The notes below the pieces were generated by a model, which saw only the letters and a list, made by a program, of their open reading frames with translations, ran no database searches and was not told where the DNA came from. Made by a program: the position numbers and the translations under genes. Below, piece after piece: positions 47,753-57,231 of a stretch of 64,000 nt of DNA. Source of the DNA: UBA2966 sp965242505 (lineage in GTDB: Bacteria; Pseudomonadota; Alphaproteobacteria; UBA2966); assembly GCA_965242505.1 (NCBI GenBank), contig OZ251449.1:3162001-3226000 (forward strand). Reading direction: 5' to 3'. Numbering within the stretch: position 1 is the stretch's first letter; each line of letters opens with the position of its first letter.

Positions 47753-50554
47753 TCAGAAACGAGCCTGCGTCGTCTCGCGCGCCGGGCCGCCGTCGGAAGA
47801 AGTCCCGCGCGCCAAGGCGACGAGACGATAGACCAGCTCGAGAGCGTCGCGCGGGCTCAGTTCGTCGGGATGGACGGACTCCAGGGCCGCCGCCACCGGA
47901 TCCGAACCGGCCGTGAGGCCGGAATCCTGTTTTCCCGCCGCGGTCGAGAACAACGGCAGGTCGTCGGCAAGCGTGTCCGCGGCCGCCGCCTTCTCGCCCG
48001 TCTCGAGGGCCTCGAGAACGTCGACGGCGCGGTCGATGACGCTGGGCGGCAGACCGGCCAGCTTGGCGACGTGAATGCCATAGGAACGATCCGCGGCGCC
48101 GGGGGCCACTTCGTGCAGAAACACGACCGAGCCTCGCCATTCCTTGATGCGCATGGTTCGGTTGGACAAGCGTTCCAGCTTCGCGGAAAGCGCCGTGAGC
48201 TCGTGGTAGTGGGTCGCGTAAAGGGCGCGGCACCGGTTGACCTCGTGCAGGTGCTCGGCCACCGCCCAGGCTATGGACAGGCCGTCGTAGGTGGCGGTCC
48301 CGCGTCCGATCTCGTCCAGAATGACGAGGGCGCGCGGGCCCGCCTGGTTGAGAATGGCGGCGGTCTCCACCATCTCGACCATGAAGGTCGAACGTCCCCG
48401 CGCCAGGTCGTCCGACGCGCCGACGCGGGAGAACACCCGGTCGACCACCCCGATGCGGGCGGCGTCGGCAGGCACGAAGGCTCCCGTCTGGGCGAGAATC
48501 GCGATTACCGCGTTCTGGCGCAAGAACGTGCTTTTGCCCGCCATGTTGGGGCCGGTCAGCAGCCACAGGCGCTGACTTTCCGAAAGATCGCAACCGTTCG
48601 CGACGAACGAAGCTTCGCCGGTCCGTTCCAGCATGGCCTCCACCACGGGGTGTCGGCCGCCGTCGATCTCGAACGCGAGCGAATCGTCGACCGTCGGTCG
48701 CACGTATCGCCGCGCTTCCGCGAGTTCCGCCAAGGCGGCCGCCACGTCCAGTCGCGCGATCGCGCCGCCCGCGGCCGCGATGGCGGGCGCGTGCGTTTCG
48801 AGTTCGCGGCGCAACGTCTCGAAAATCTCGACCTCGAGCGCCACGGCCTTGTCGGCCGCCGAGGTCAACCGCGATTCGAGGTCGGCCAGTTCCGTCGTCG
48901 TGAATCGAACCGCGTTGGCCATCGTCTGCCGATGGATGAAGGAACCATCCCCGCCAGCCAGCAACTTGTCGGCATGCGTGTTCGTCACCTCGACAAAGTA
49001 CCCGAGCACGTTGTTGTGCCGGATCTTCAACGAGGGGATCCCCGTCTTCTCCGCATACGCCTGCTGCATCGCGGCGATGTGCCGCCGGCTCTCGTCCCGC
49101 AGCGTCCGGAGCTCGTCCAGACTTCCGTCGTATCCCGGAGCCACGAAATTGCCATCGCGCGCCTGTAACGGCAGGTCCTCGCCAAGGGCGCGCGCGAGCT
49201 TCGCAATCAGCGGACCGTGCTCGCCAAGACCGGCGCCGATGCCGGCGACGCCGCGCGGCACGGCGTGAAGGGCATCGTCCGACAGCAGGTCCCGAAACAC
49301 ATGCGCCGCGCGAAGTCCATCCCGCACCGCGGCCAGATCGCGGGGCCCGCCCCGGCCCAGCGTCAGCCGCCCGAGCGCCCGCTCCATGTCGGGCGTTTTG
49401 CGCAGATTGGCCCGCACCGTCGCGCGCAAGCCGTCTTCGCCGACGAAGAACGCCACCTCGTCGTGCCGGTCTCCGATCTCGACGACGTCCATCGAAGGCG
49501 CGCCCAGTCGACGCGACAGAAGCCGAGCTCCGGATCCCGTGACGGTGAAGTCGATCGTCGAGAACAGGCTGCCCGCCGACTCGCCCGTCAACGTCCGCGT
49601 GAGTTCGAGGTTGCGCCGCGTCGCGGAGTCTATGAGCATGGATGCGTCGGTTCGGGTCTTGACGGGCGGCTTCAGGCCGGGGAGTTTCCCGCGCTGGGTG
49701 AGTTCGACGTAATCGAGCAACCCGCCGAGCGCCGCCAGCTCCGCCCGGCTGAACGCTCCGAACCCCTCGAGAGTGGCGACGCCGAAGCTCTCCTTGAGGC
49801 GTCGTTCCGCCATCTGGGAATCGAATCGCGCCGCAGGCAGCGTGGTCAGCACCGACTCCCACTCCGCGAGAACCCCGCCCAACTCCGGCGTCTCCGCCAT
49901 CCGGTCCGAAACGAGCACCTCCCCGGGATCGAGCCGGCCGAGCTCGCCCGCCAACTCCGTTCGTTCCGTCGGCGCCGCGGCGACGTCGCCCGTGGAGACG
50001 TCGGCCCAGGCAATGGCCAGGCCGCCTTCCGCCCGCGCGACCGCAACCAGATGGTTGTTGGCCCGCGCGTCGAGGAGCGCGTCCTCGACCACGGTGCCCG
50101 GCGTGACGATGCGCACGACTTCCCGCCTCACGACGGCCTTGGCGCCGCGCTTCCTGGTCGCCGCCGGCTCTTCGACCTGTTCGCAAACGGCCACCTTGAA
50201 GCCGCGGCGGATCAGGCGCTGAAGGTAGCTCTCGTAGGAATGAACGGGCACGCCGCACATCGGGATGTCCTGTCCCCGATGCCGCCCTCGCTTGGTGAGC
50301 ACTATATTGAGCGCCTCCGAGGCCGCCTCGGCGTCGGCGAAGAAGAGCTCGTAGAAATCGCCCATGCGGAAGAACAGCAGGGCGTCCGGATGCTCGTCCT
50401 TCATACCCAGGTACTGAGCCATCACGGGCGAAACCGCTCCCTCGGAGGGCGGCGGCTTCGGAGGCGGCCGTTCGTCGACGGCGGCGGTGGGGGAGGGTTC
50501 AGGCGCCCTGGAGCGCGGAAGGGAAGCGAGGGCGGACGGCTCGGCCCGGGTCAT
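47753..50554 (-). CDS. mutS: DNA mismatch repair protein MutS
   Basis: A 933-residue MutS. After about 40 Pro-rich extra residues the mismatch-binding domain begins at MAQYLGMKDEHPDALLFFRMGDFYELF (containing the Phe-x-Glu wedge). The ATPase has Walker A LTGPNMAGKST, the segment GRSTFMVEMVETA, and ALVILDEIGRGTATYDG; a C-terminal dimerisation tail follows. The N-terminal extension may reflect an early start. It precedes an SDR gene on the same strand after 52 bp in reverse order of transcription. Confidence 0.95.
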   Translation of the reverse strand: MTRAEPSALASLPRSRAPEPSPTAAVDERPPPKPPPSEGAVSPVMAQYLGMKDEHPDALLFFRMGDFYELFFADAEAASEALNIVLTKRGRHRGQDIPMCGVPVHSYESYLQRLIRRGFKVAVCEQVEEPAATRKRGAKAVVRREVVRIVTPGTVVEDALLDARANNHLVAVARAEGGLAIAWADVSTGDVAAAPTERTELAGELGRLDPGEVLVSDRMAETPELGGVLAEWESVLTTLPAARFDSQMAERRLKESFGVATLEGFGAFSRAELAALGGLLDYVELTQRGKLPGLKPPVKTRTDASMLIDSATRRNLELTRTLTGESAGSLFSTIDFTVTGSGARLLSRRLGAPSMDVVEIGDRHDEVAFFVGEDGLRATVRANLRKTPDMERALGRLTLGRGGPRDLAAVRDGLRAAHVFRDLLSDDALHAVPRGVAGIGAGLGEHGPLIAKLARALGEDLPLQARDGNFVAPGYDGSLDELRTLRDESRRHIAAMQQAYAEKTGIPSLKIRHNNVLGYFVEVTNTHADKLLAGGDGSFIHRQTMANAVRFTTTELADLESRLTSAADKAVALEVEIFETLRRELETHAPAIAAAGGAIARLDVAAALAELAEARRYVRPTVDDSLAFEIDGGRHPVVEAMLERTGEASFVANGCDLSESQRLWLLTGPNMAGKSTFLRQNAVIAILAQTGAFVPADAARIGVVDRVFSRVGASDDLARGRSTFMVEMVETAAILNQAGPRALVILDEIGRGTATYDGLSIAWAVAEHLHEVNRCRALYATHYHELTALSAKLERLSNRTMRIKEWRGSVVFLHEVAPGAADRSYGIHVAKLAGLPPSVIDRAVDVLEALETGEKAAAADTLADDLPLFSTAAGKQDSGLTAGSDPVAAALESVHPDELSPRDALELVYRLVALARGTSSDGGPARETTQARF

Positions 50555-50606
50555 GCGAGGAAAGTATCACGAGGTCGAGCGCAAGGCCCCGTGTCCGTTC
50601 GGGCTT

Positions 50607-51395
50607 TCAGATACAGGGCGTCATGCCGCCGTCCACGTCGATCATCGCTCCCGTGATGAATCCGCCGCGAGAGGACGCCATCAGGACGGCCATCGAGGCG
50701 ATCTCCATTGGCGCGGCAAGACGCTTGAGGAGGGTGTCCTTGCACATCTCCGCGACGGCCTCGTCGTAAGTGATGCCCTGGGTCTCGGCCTTGAGGTTGG
50801 CGAGGTAGGTCACCCGCTCGGTATCCGTGAGTCCGGGATTGATGGCGTTCACCAGGACGTTGTGCGGCGCGCCTTCCTCGGCCAGCGCCTTGGTCAGGTT
50901 GAGCAGCGCGGCATTCACCACGCCCGCGGTGATGGCGTAGGCGTGCGGATAGCGGCCATGGCTGCCGATGATGTTGATGATGCGTCCTCCGTTGCGCTCC
51001 TTCATGCGCGGGAAGACCTCGCGCGATGGCCGCATCTGCGCCATGAACTTGATGTCGAGGGCCTCCCGCCAGTCCTCGTCGGAGAGTTTCTCGAAGGGCT
51101 TGGTCGGCGGTCCCGCCGAGCTGTTGACGAGGATGTCGATGGGGCCCAGCTCCTTCTCGACGACGTCGGCCAGTTTTCGCACCTCGGCATCGTCGAGCAG
51201 GTTCGCTGCGTAGGCGGCGACGTCCCTGCCCGTCGCCTGCCTGATCGCGCCTGCGGCCGCCTTGAGGGCATCGTCGCGACGCGACGCGATGGCGACGTTT
51301 GCGCCTTCGGCGGCGAGCTCGTGCGCGATGGCCCGGCCGATACCCTTGCTGGCCGCCGTCACCAAGGCCACCTTGCCGTCAAGGCCCATATCCAT
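50607..51395 (-). CDS. SDR family oxidoreductase lacking the catalytic lysine
   Basis: A 262-residue classical-length SDR. The cofactor loop is TAASKGIGRAIA and the later NSSAGPP matches the NNAG segment. In the active-site region, RIINIIGSHGRYPHAYAITAG has the Ser and Tyr, but Y-x-x-x-K reads Y-A-I-T-A, and the Ser-Tyr spacing is short. The lysine that lowers the tyrosine pKa is thus absent. It may be a non-canonical reductase or have another role. BKACE lies 59 bp upstream on the same strand, likely one operon. Start at 51395 gives the usual N-terminus. Confidence 0.85.
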   Translation of the reverse strand: MDMGLDGKVALVTAASKGIGRAIAHELAAEGANVAIASRRDDALKAAAGAIRQATGRDVAAYAANLLDDAEVRKLADVVEKELGPIDILVNSSAGPPTKPFEKLSDEDWREALDIKFMAQMRPSREVFPRMKERNGGRIINIIGSHGRYPHAYAITAGVVNAALLNLTKALAEEGAPHNVLVNAINPGLTDTERVTYLANLKAETQGITYDEAVAEMCKDTLLKRLAAPMEIASMAVLMASSRGGFITGAMIDVDGGMTPCI

Positions 51396-51454
51396 GTCTC
51401 TTCCTCCCCGCCCCCGTCATGGAAATCAGGCAGGCCCCGAACGGATGGAGATCG

Positions 51455-52378
51455 TCAAGCGGCGCGTCTGGCCGACTTCCTCGGCATCAACATCTCGCTC
51501 GCTTCGTCGACCGAGGCCACGTCCCGTCCGATTTCCGTCGCGATTCTGACGACGTTCTCGACGATCTGAACGTTGCTTTCGGCGCGCCGACCGTCCGCCA
51601 GGCGCCGACTGTCTTCGATACCGCACCGCACCATGTTGCAACCGAGAAGCATCGCGGTCGCGACGATGCGATAGCATTCGTCCGCCGCGGCGCTCACGCA
51701 AATTTCCGCATCGGGGAACAGCTTCTGCGATTCTTCGTGCAGATACATGAGCTGCTTCATCGTCGCGGGCTGGCCGCCGTGGCCCATCACGAAGTGCAGG
51801 TAGCATCCGGGAGAGCTCAGCCCGGCGGATCCGAAAAGCCCCTCTTCCTCCAGGATCTTGGCGTTGTACAGACAGCCGACATCGAAGATTTCCAGCTCCA
51901 GGCACAGATCCCGTTCCATGACGCAGGGGACCGCCTGCCGCAGGAACGCGGGCGAGTTTCGCAGACCGATGGTCTCGTAGTTCTCGGCCGGAACCCGCAG
52001 CTCGACCGCGCCGATCTTCACCGTGAACATGTCCGGCGCCGGCCTCGTCTCGAGAGCGCGCAGCCGGTCTTTCTCGGTGAAGGGATAGCCGATGACGCCG
52101 GTGTCGGGGTCGCGGACAGGGCCGAGCGCCCCCCCGATTTGAATGAGAACGGCGGACTTCGCCTTCACCTCCGCGACCAGCCGGCCGTAAATCCCGGGAT
52201 CGCCCGAATTGGCGCCTCGTTCATCCCTGACGTGGACGTGATAGACGGAGGCGCCGGCGTCTTCGCAGTTCTTCGCCTCCACGGCCTGCTCCTCGACGGT
52301 ATAGGCCATGTACGGCGCCGATTCCCGCGTGTTGAGCGCCCCTGTCGGCGCGACGACGATGGCGACCTTGTCCGTCAT
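51455..52378 (-). CDS. BKACE (DUF849) beta-keto acid cleavage enzyme
   Basis: A 307-residue zinc TIM-barrel of the 3-keto-5-aminohexanoate cleavage family, which condenses a beta-keto acid with acetyl-CoA to give acetoacetate and a new acyl-CoA. The metal ligands are in VYHVHVRDERG (two His), with further family segments IQIGGALGP and NMVRCGIEDS near the C-terminus. Substrates of BKACE vary widely and cannot be read from these motifs. It starts divergently from the flavin reductase gene and precedes the SDR gene. Confidence 0.9.
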   Translation of the reverse strand: MTDKVAIVVAPTGALNTRESAPYMAYTVEEQAVEAKNCEDAGASVYHVHVRDERGANSGDPGIYGRLVAEVKAKSAVLIQIGGALGPVRDPDTGVIGYPFTEKDRLRALETRPAPDMFTVKIGAVELRVPAENYETIGLRNSPAFLRQAVPCVMERDLCLELEIFDVGCLYNAKILEEEGLFGSAGLSSPGCYLHFVMGHGGQPATMKQLMYLHEESQKLFPDAEICVSAAADECYRIVATAMLLGCNMVRCGIEDSRRLADGRRAESNVQIVENVVRIATEIGRDVASVDEASEMLMPRKSARRAA

Positions 52379-52603
52379 TGTTGCCGTCTCCCATTCGAAT
52401 GGAGGGTGGAAACGCCGAACGCCAGTTCCCGACGAAACGTCGGAACGCCCCCGGTGTTCCGCTTGCCCCGCAGTCCGTCACGCCGACCGCCGAGCATACT
52501 CGCCAAGCGGTATTATCCCGTTCGCCGCCGATGTGTCAAAGCCCGCGGGTATTTGGTTCGAGGCCCGCGCCTGTGCCACACTCGGGGACATGCGAGCGTG
52601 GCG

Positions 52604-53149
52604 ATGACCCAGGACGCGACCGGCGTCGGAATGCAGTCGGCCCTACCGATGGCGGATGGTCTTCGCATGGCGATGCGCCAATTGGCGGCGAGCGTCTCCG
52701 TCGTCGCGGCGAAGTCCGGGAGCGCGCGCGGCGGCCTTACCATGACCGCGGTCTGCTCCGTTTCACTGGAACCGCCGACGATGCTCATCTGCGTGAATCA
52801 GGCGTCGTCGTCGCACGACCTGATCGCCGATGCGCGGTGCTTCTCGGTCAACATCCTCAACGAGAAGCAGCGGCCGGTCGCCGAGGTGTTCGCCGGCCGG
52901 ACAGGCATTGCGGATTGGGACGAACGATCCGCCGCGGGCGGCGCCGTGTGGAAGGATTCGGCGGCGGGCGCCCCCATACTCGATGAGGCTCGCGCCAACG
53001 TCATCTGCCAGATTCGAGAAGCCGTCACGTCTGGATCCCACACGATATTCTTCGGCGACGTCGTGGAAGTCCGGATGCACGACCATGAGGACGGCCACGC
53101 ATTGCTCTACAGCCAGGGGGATTACCGAGGCGTGTCGGACCTCGGCTGA
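52604..53149 (+). CDS. Flavin reductase-like domain protein
   Basis: A 181-residue flavin-reductase-like protein (split beta-barrel FMN-binding). Features include GLTMTAVCSVSLEPPTMLIC, FSVNILNEKQRPVAEVFAG, and HTIFFGDVVEVRMHD, which define the family that supplies reduced flavin to two-component monooxygenases. The ATG at 52604 gives full length. No monooxygenase partner is adjacent. The divergent BKACE gene begins 225 bp upstream. The stop TGA is directly followed by repeat copy E. Confidence 0.88.
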   Translation: MTQDATGVGMQSALPMADGLRMAMRQLAASVSVVAAKSGSARGGLTMTAVCSVSLEPPTMLICVNQASSSHDLIADARCFSVNILNEKQRPVAEVFAGRTGIADWDERSAAGGAVWKDSAAGAPILDEARANVICQIREAVTSGSHTIFFGDVVEVRMHDHEDGHALLYSQGDYRGVSDLG

Positions 53150-53333
53150 CGGCGCTCCGGGACCGCGGTCCACCCCCCTCTCCGGTCCTCTCCCTGTTTA
53201 TTTCTCCCTCCCCCTTGCAGGGGGAGGGTCGGGGTGGGGGTCGCCGGCGTTGCGGCGTTGCGTCCGGACCCCCCTCCCGACCTCCCCCCTGTCAGGGGGG
53301 AGGGGGTATCGATGTTCAGAGGGGGAATGCGGG
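53150..53333 (+). repeat. Dispersed palindromic repeat, copy E (rearranged)
   Basis: It fills the whole space between the flavin reductase TGA and the tlyA stop. A first partial copy (GACCGCGGTCCACCCCCCTC, core hairpin, plus-strand G-quadruplex motif at 53220-53240) is followed by a second left-arm segment (GCGGCGTTGCGTCCGG, CCTGTCAGG hairpin, a 24-bp version of the 23-bp unit). The end GGGGAATGCGGGCTA fuses to the tlyA stop. It looks like a recombination product of two copies. Confidence 0.85.
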
Positions 53334-54092
53334 CTATGCCGCGGCGGCGTCGAACGCCGCGGCGATCAGGAACTCGCGATTTCCCTCGGGTCCCCGGATG
53401 GGGCTCTCCGCAATCCCCACCGTCCGCCAGCCGGGCCGGCGTTCGATGAAGCCCCGGATCCGCTCGCATACCTCGTCGTGCAGGCCGGGGTCGCGGACGA
53501 CTCCTTTCTTCCCCACCTGATCCCGACGGACCTCGAACTGGGGCTTGATCAGAGCGACGAGCGTGGCGGGAGACGACGCCAGTTCCATCGCTGGCGGCAG
53601 CACGAGCTCGAGACCGATGAAGCTCGCGTCGCAGACGATCAGGTCGACGGGCTCGGGGACGTGCTCCCGCGACAGATGGCGGGCGTTGGTGCGTTCCAGG
53701 ACCACCACCCGATCGTCCCGCCGCAGTTTCCAGGCGAGTTGGCCGTGACCGACGTCGACGGCGTAGACCCTGCGGGCGCCCCCTTCGAGCAGCACGTCCG
53801 TGAAGCCGCCCGTCGAGGCGCCGATGTCGACCGCGACGGCGCCCGACGCGGAGAGCCCGAAGAGCTCCAGGGCGCGCGCCAGCTTGACGCCGCCCCGGCT
53901 CACCCAGGGATGCGGCGCGCCCCGGACGGTCAGCGGCGCGTCGCGGGAAAGCGCGGCGCCGGGCTTGTCGACCCGCCGCCCGTCGGTGAACACGCCGCCG
54001 GCCATGACCAGCGCCCTCGCCTTCTCGCGGGACGCCGCGAGCCCCCGCTCCACGAGCAGCAGGTCGACCCGAACCTTTGCGGACCTTGCCAT
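53334..54092 (-). CDS. tlyA: TlyA family rRNA 2'-O-methyltransferase
   Basis: A 252-residue TlyA-type protein. An N-terminal S4 RNA-binding domain (RVDLLLVERGLAASREKARALV) is followed by an FtsJ/RrmJ-like methyltransferase: GGVKLARALELF, the AdoMet motif VDIGASTGGFTDVLL, and CDASFIGLELVLPP. It would methylate the 2'-O of cytidines in 16S and/or 23S rRNA; some members are hemolysin-like only by name. Its TAG stop coincides with the terminal TAG of repeat E. dxs is upstream on the same strand. Confidence 0.92.
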   Translation of the reverse strand: MARSAKVRVDLLLVERGLAASREKARALVMAGGVFTDGRRVDKPGAALSRDAPLTVRGAPHPWVSRGGVKLARALELFGLSASGAVAVDIGASTGGFTDVLLEGGARRVYAVDVGHGQLAWKLRRDDRVVVLERTNARHLSREHVPEPVDLIVCDASFIGLELVLPPAMELASSPATLVALIKPQFEVRRDQVGKKGVVRDPGLHDEVCERIRGFIERRPGWRTVGIAESPIRGPEGNREFLIAAAFDAAAA

Positions 54093-54153
54093 ACGCGCGG
54101 TTTCACGCCGGAGCCGAACGGAACCGGGAGAGGCGAACGGCCCGTCCGGGCGT

Positions 54154-56079
54154 TCAGGCGCGGGCCGGCGCTTCCATGGCCTCTTCGAGACCGAGCGCCG
54201 AGAGCGCCGTGGATACGATGTGGGAGGCCGTCAGGCCCGCGGCTTCGTACTGTCTGGCGGGCGAGTCGTGGGCGACGAAGAAATCGGGCAACGTCATCGC
54301 TCTGACCTTCACGCCCCGGTCCAGAAGGCCGTCCGAGCCGAGGAAGTGAAGGACGTGCGACCCGAACCCCCCGACCGCCCCCTCCTCGATGGTGATGAGC
54401 GCCTCGTGCCCCGCCACGAGCCGACGCAGAAGATCGTGGTCCAGCGGCTTGGCGAAGCGCGCGTCCGCGACCGTGGCGGACAGCCCGCGGGCCGCCAGCT
54501 CCTCGGCGGCGTTCAGACATTCCTGCAGCCGCGCCCCGAACGAGAGGAGCGCGATCGCGCTTCCCTCGCGGACGATGCGTCCCTTGCCGATCTCGAGGAC
54601 TTCTCCCGACTCCGGCATTTCGACGCCCGCGCCTTCGCCGCGGGGATAGCGGAAGGCGCACGGCCGATCGTCGATCGAAACCGCCGTGGCCACCATGTGG
54701 ACGAGCTCCGCCTCGTCGGCGGCGGCCATGACGACGAAGCCGGGCAGGCAGGACAGATAGGCGACGTCGTAGGAACCCGCATGGGTCTGCCCGTCGGCGC
54801 CGACCAGCCCGGCGCGGTCGATCGCGAAGCGCACCGGCAGCGACTGGATCGCCACGTCATGCACGACCTGGTCGTAGGCCCGTTGCAGGAACGTCGAATA
54901 GATCGCCGCGAACGGCCTGAAGCCTTCGGTCGCGAGACCCGCGGCGAAGGTCACGGCGTGCTGTTCCGCGATGCCGACGTCGAAGCAGCGCTCCGGGAAC
55001 CGATCCTGGAACAGATCGATCCCGGTTCCCGACGGCATGGCCGCGGTGACCGCCACGATCCTGTCGTCGCGTTCGGCCTCCGCGATCAGGGACCGGGCGA
55101 ACACCTTCGTGTAGGACGGGGCGTTCGACTTGGCCTTGACCTGGGTCCCGGTCAGGACGTCGAACTTCGAGACGCCGTGGTACTTGTCGCCCGAGCTCTC
55201 CGCCGGCGGGTAGCCGTGCCCTTTGCGCGTCACCACGTGGACGAGGACGGGGCCGGGTTCCGCGGAGTCCCGCACGTTCCGGAGCACGGGCAGGAGATGG
55301 TCGATGTTGTGCCCGTCGATGGGGCCCACGTAGTAGAAACCCAGCTCCTCGAACAGGGTTCCCCCGGTCACGAGGCCTCGGGCGTATTCCTCGGCGAGGC
55401 GGGCGGTCCGTTCGACCGGCTCGGGCAGGTGTTGCGCCACCTCCTTGGCGAGGTGCCGCAGACCGCGATAGGAACGCGACGAGATCAGGCGGGAGAGATA
55501 GGCCTTGAGCGCCCCGACGTTGGGGGCGATCGACATGTCGTTGTCGTTGAGAACGACGATGAGCCTGTTCGGCATCGAACCGGCGTTGTTCATCGCCTCG
55601 TAGGCCATGCCGGCAGTCATGGCGCCATCGCCGATCACGGCGACGACGTTGTTGTCCCTGCCCGCGAGATCCCGAGCCACCGCCATGCCCAGGCCCGCCG
55701 AAACCGACGTCGAACTGTGCGCGGCGCCGAACGGGTCGTACTCGCTCTCCCCGCGTTTGGTGAAACCATAGAGGCCGCCGCCCTGGCGCAGGGTCCGGAT
55801 CCGGTCGCGGCGGCCGGTGAGGATCTTGTGAGGATAGGACTGGTGTCCCACGTCCCAGATCAGCCGGTCGTTCGGCGTGTCGAAGACGTGGTGGAGCGCG
55901 ACGGTCAGCTCCACGACGCCCAGCCCGGCGCCGAGATGGCCGCCGGTGATCGACACGGCGTCGATCAGTTCCGTCCGCAGCTCGTCCGCCAACTGGCGCA
56001 ACCGTTCCGGCGAGAGGCCCCGGACGTCCGCGGGGACCGATACGGAATCGAGCAGCGGTGTCTTGCTGTCGGCGGTCAC
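54154..56079 (-). CDS. dxs: 1-deoxy-D-xylulose-5-phosphate synthase
   Basis: A 641-residue thiamine-diphosphate transketolase-like enzyme starting the MEP isoprenoid pathway from pyruvate and glyceraldehyde-3-P. Seen: DVGHQSYPHKILTGRRDRI, the thiamine-diphosphate motif GDGAMTAGMAYEAMNNAG, GTGIDLFQDRFPERCFDVGIAEQHAVTFAAG with its catalytic Glu, and PVRFAIDRAGLVGADGQTHAG. Upstream on the same strand are ispA and xseB, downstream tlyA: the standard isoprenoid cluster order. Repeat copy F lies between it and ispA. Confidence 0.96.
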   Translation of the reverse strand: MTADSKTPLLDSVSVPADVRGLSPERLRQLADELRTELIDAVSITGGHLGAGLGVVELTVALHHVFDTPNDRLIWDVGHQSYPHKILTGRRDRIRTLRQGGGLYGFTKRGESEYDPFGAAHSSTSVSAGLGMAVARDLAGRDNNVVAVIGDGAMTAGMAYEAMNNAGSMPNRLIVVLNDNDMSIAPNVGALKAYLSRLISSRSYRGLRHLAKEVAQHLPEPVERTARLAEEYARGLVTGGTLFEELGFYYVGPIDGHNIDHLLPVLRNVRDSAEPGPVLVHVVTRKGHGYPPAESSGDKYHGVSKFDVLTGTQVKAKSNAPSYTKVFARSLIAEAERDDRIVAVTAAMPSGTGIDLFQDRFPERCFDVGIAEQHAVTFAAGLATEGFRPFAAIYSTFLQRAYDQVVHDVAIQSLPVRFAIDRAGLVGADGQTHAGSYDVAYLSCLPGFVVMAAADEAELVHMVATAVSIDDRPCAFRYPRGEGAGVEMPESGEVLEIGKGRIVREGSAIALLSFGARLQECLNAAEELAARGLSATVADARFAKPLDHDLLRRLVAGHEALITIEEGAVGGFGSHVLHFLGSDGLLDRGVKVRAMTLPDFFVAHDSPARQYEAAGLTASHIVSTALSALGLEEAMEAPARA

Positions 56080-56141
56080 GCTCGTGGCTCCTCAACGCCT
56101 GTACGCACGGGAACCTGTATACACGAGGAACGGCGTCCCTG

Positions 56142-56311
56142 GCCCGCATTTCTCACGTCGCCCGTCCGCAGGGCGACGGGGGCGCCGCGACCCCCACCCC
56201 GACCCTCCCCCTGCAAGGGGGAGGGAGAAGAAAGGAAAGGGGGAGGACGGGACCGCGGTCCCCGCGACGCCGCGCAATCATCAGTCCCCGCCGACACGAG
56301 AAAATGCGGGC
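56142..56311 (-). repeat. Dispersed palindromic repeat, copy F
   Basis: A 170-bp shortened copy in inverted orientation. It starts with GCCCGCATTTCTCACG and ends with ACGAGAAAATGCGGGC, intact inverted ends. The core CCCTCCCCC/TTGCA-type hairpin and a minus-strand G-quadruplex motif (56191-56211) are kept, but the CCTGTCAGG hairpin and 23-bp unit are missing. The right end lies six bases from the ispA stop codon. Confidence 0.88.
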
Positions 56312-56317
56312 CGGCGC

Positions 56318-57214
56318 TCAGGCGCGGCGTTCTATGACGAAACGGGCGACGTCGCGCAGAACCTCGACGCGGTCTCCGAGCGGATCGAGATGGGAGCTCG
56401 CCTGATCGGCCAGCATCCGGGCCTGCATCCGGGCGCGGTCGGCGCCCATGAGCGAAACGAACGTCGCCTTGCCCGCTTCCTCGTCCGCGCCGATGGTCTT
56501 CCCGAGTTCGGCCGCGTCGCCTTCGGCGTCCAGAAGGTCGTCGATGATCTGAAAGGCCAGTCCCAGATCGTGCGCGTAGGCGTGAAGCGCGCGCCGCAGG
56601 TGGCCGTGGGCCTGTCCGAGGACGGCGCCCGACTCGCAGGAAAACGCGATCAGCGCGCCCGTCTTGAGCTGTTGCAGCCGGGTTATCGTCGCGACGTCCG
56701 TCTCCGCGTTCTCCAGATCGAGGTCGATCATCTGGCCGGCGACCATTCCGCGGCACCCGGCGGCGGCGGCGAGCGCGCGAACGAGCTCGCAACGCACGGA
56801 CGCCAGGGCATGGGTCGCCTCTTCCGCGAGGATCTCGAAAGCGAGCGTGAGCAGCGCATCGCCGGAAAGAACGGCCGTCGCTTCGTCGAACTCGATATGC
56901 GCGGTGGGCAGGCCTCTCCGCAGGTTTCCGTCGTCCATGGCGGGAAGGTCGTCGTGGACCAGCGAGTAGGTGTGCACGAGCTCCACGGCGGCGGCCACCC
57001 GCAGCGCGCATCGGCGATCGACTTCGAAGAGGTCGGCGCTCGAGAGGACGAGAAACGCGCGAAGGCGTTTCCCGCCCGCCAGCGCCGAGTACCTCATCGC
57101 CGACAGCAGACGGGACTCCGGCCCCTCGGCGGAAGGGAGCAGGGCCTCCAGTTCGGCATCGACCGTCTCGGCGGCGGAGTTCAACGCCGTCGCGAGATCC
57201 GTCATCGTCGACAT
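56318..57214 (-). CDS. ispA: Polyprenyl synthetase (farnesyl diphosphate synthase)
   Basis: A 298-residue trans-isoprenyl diphosphate synthase. The first aspartate-rich motif DDLPAMDDG and its partner RRGLPTAH are present. The second motif is LGLAFQIIDDLLD. GGKRLRAFLVL with its conserved Lys/Arg binds diphosphate. Product is probably farnesyl diphosphate, from the cluster (xseB-ispA-dxs), but chain length cannot be fixed. It starts 17 bp after xseB. Confidence 0.93.
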   Translation of the reverse strand: MSTMTDLATALNSAAETVDAELEALLPSAEGPESRLLSAMRYSALAGGKRLRAFLVLSSADLFEVDRRCALRVAAAVELVHTYSLVHDDLPAMDDGNLRRGLPTAHIEFDEATAVLSGDALLTLAFEILAEEATHALASVRCELVRALAAAAGCRGMVAGQMIDLDLENAETDVATITRLQQLKTGALIAFSCESGAVLGQAHGHLRRALHAYAHDLGLAFQIIDDLLDAEGDAAELGKTIGADEEAGKATFVSLMGADRARMQARMLADQASSHLDPLGDRVEVLRDVARFVIERRA

Positions 57215-57231
57215 GCCGTCCGGCCGGGCGG

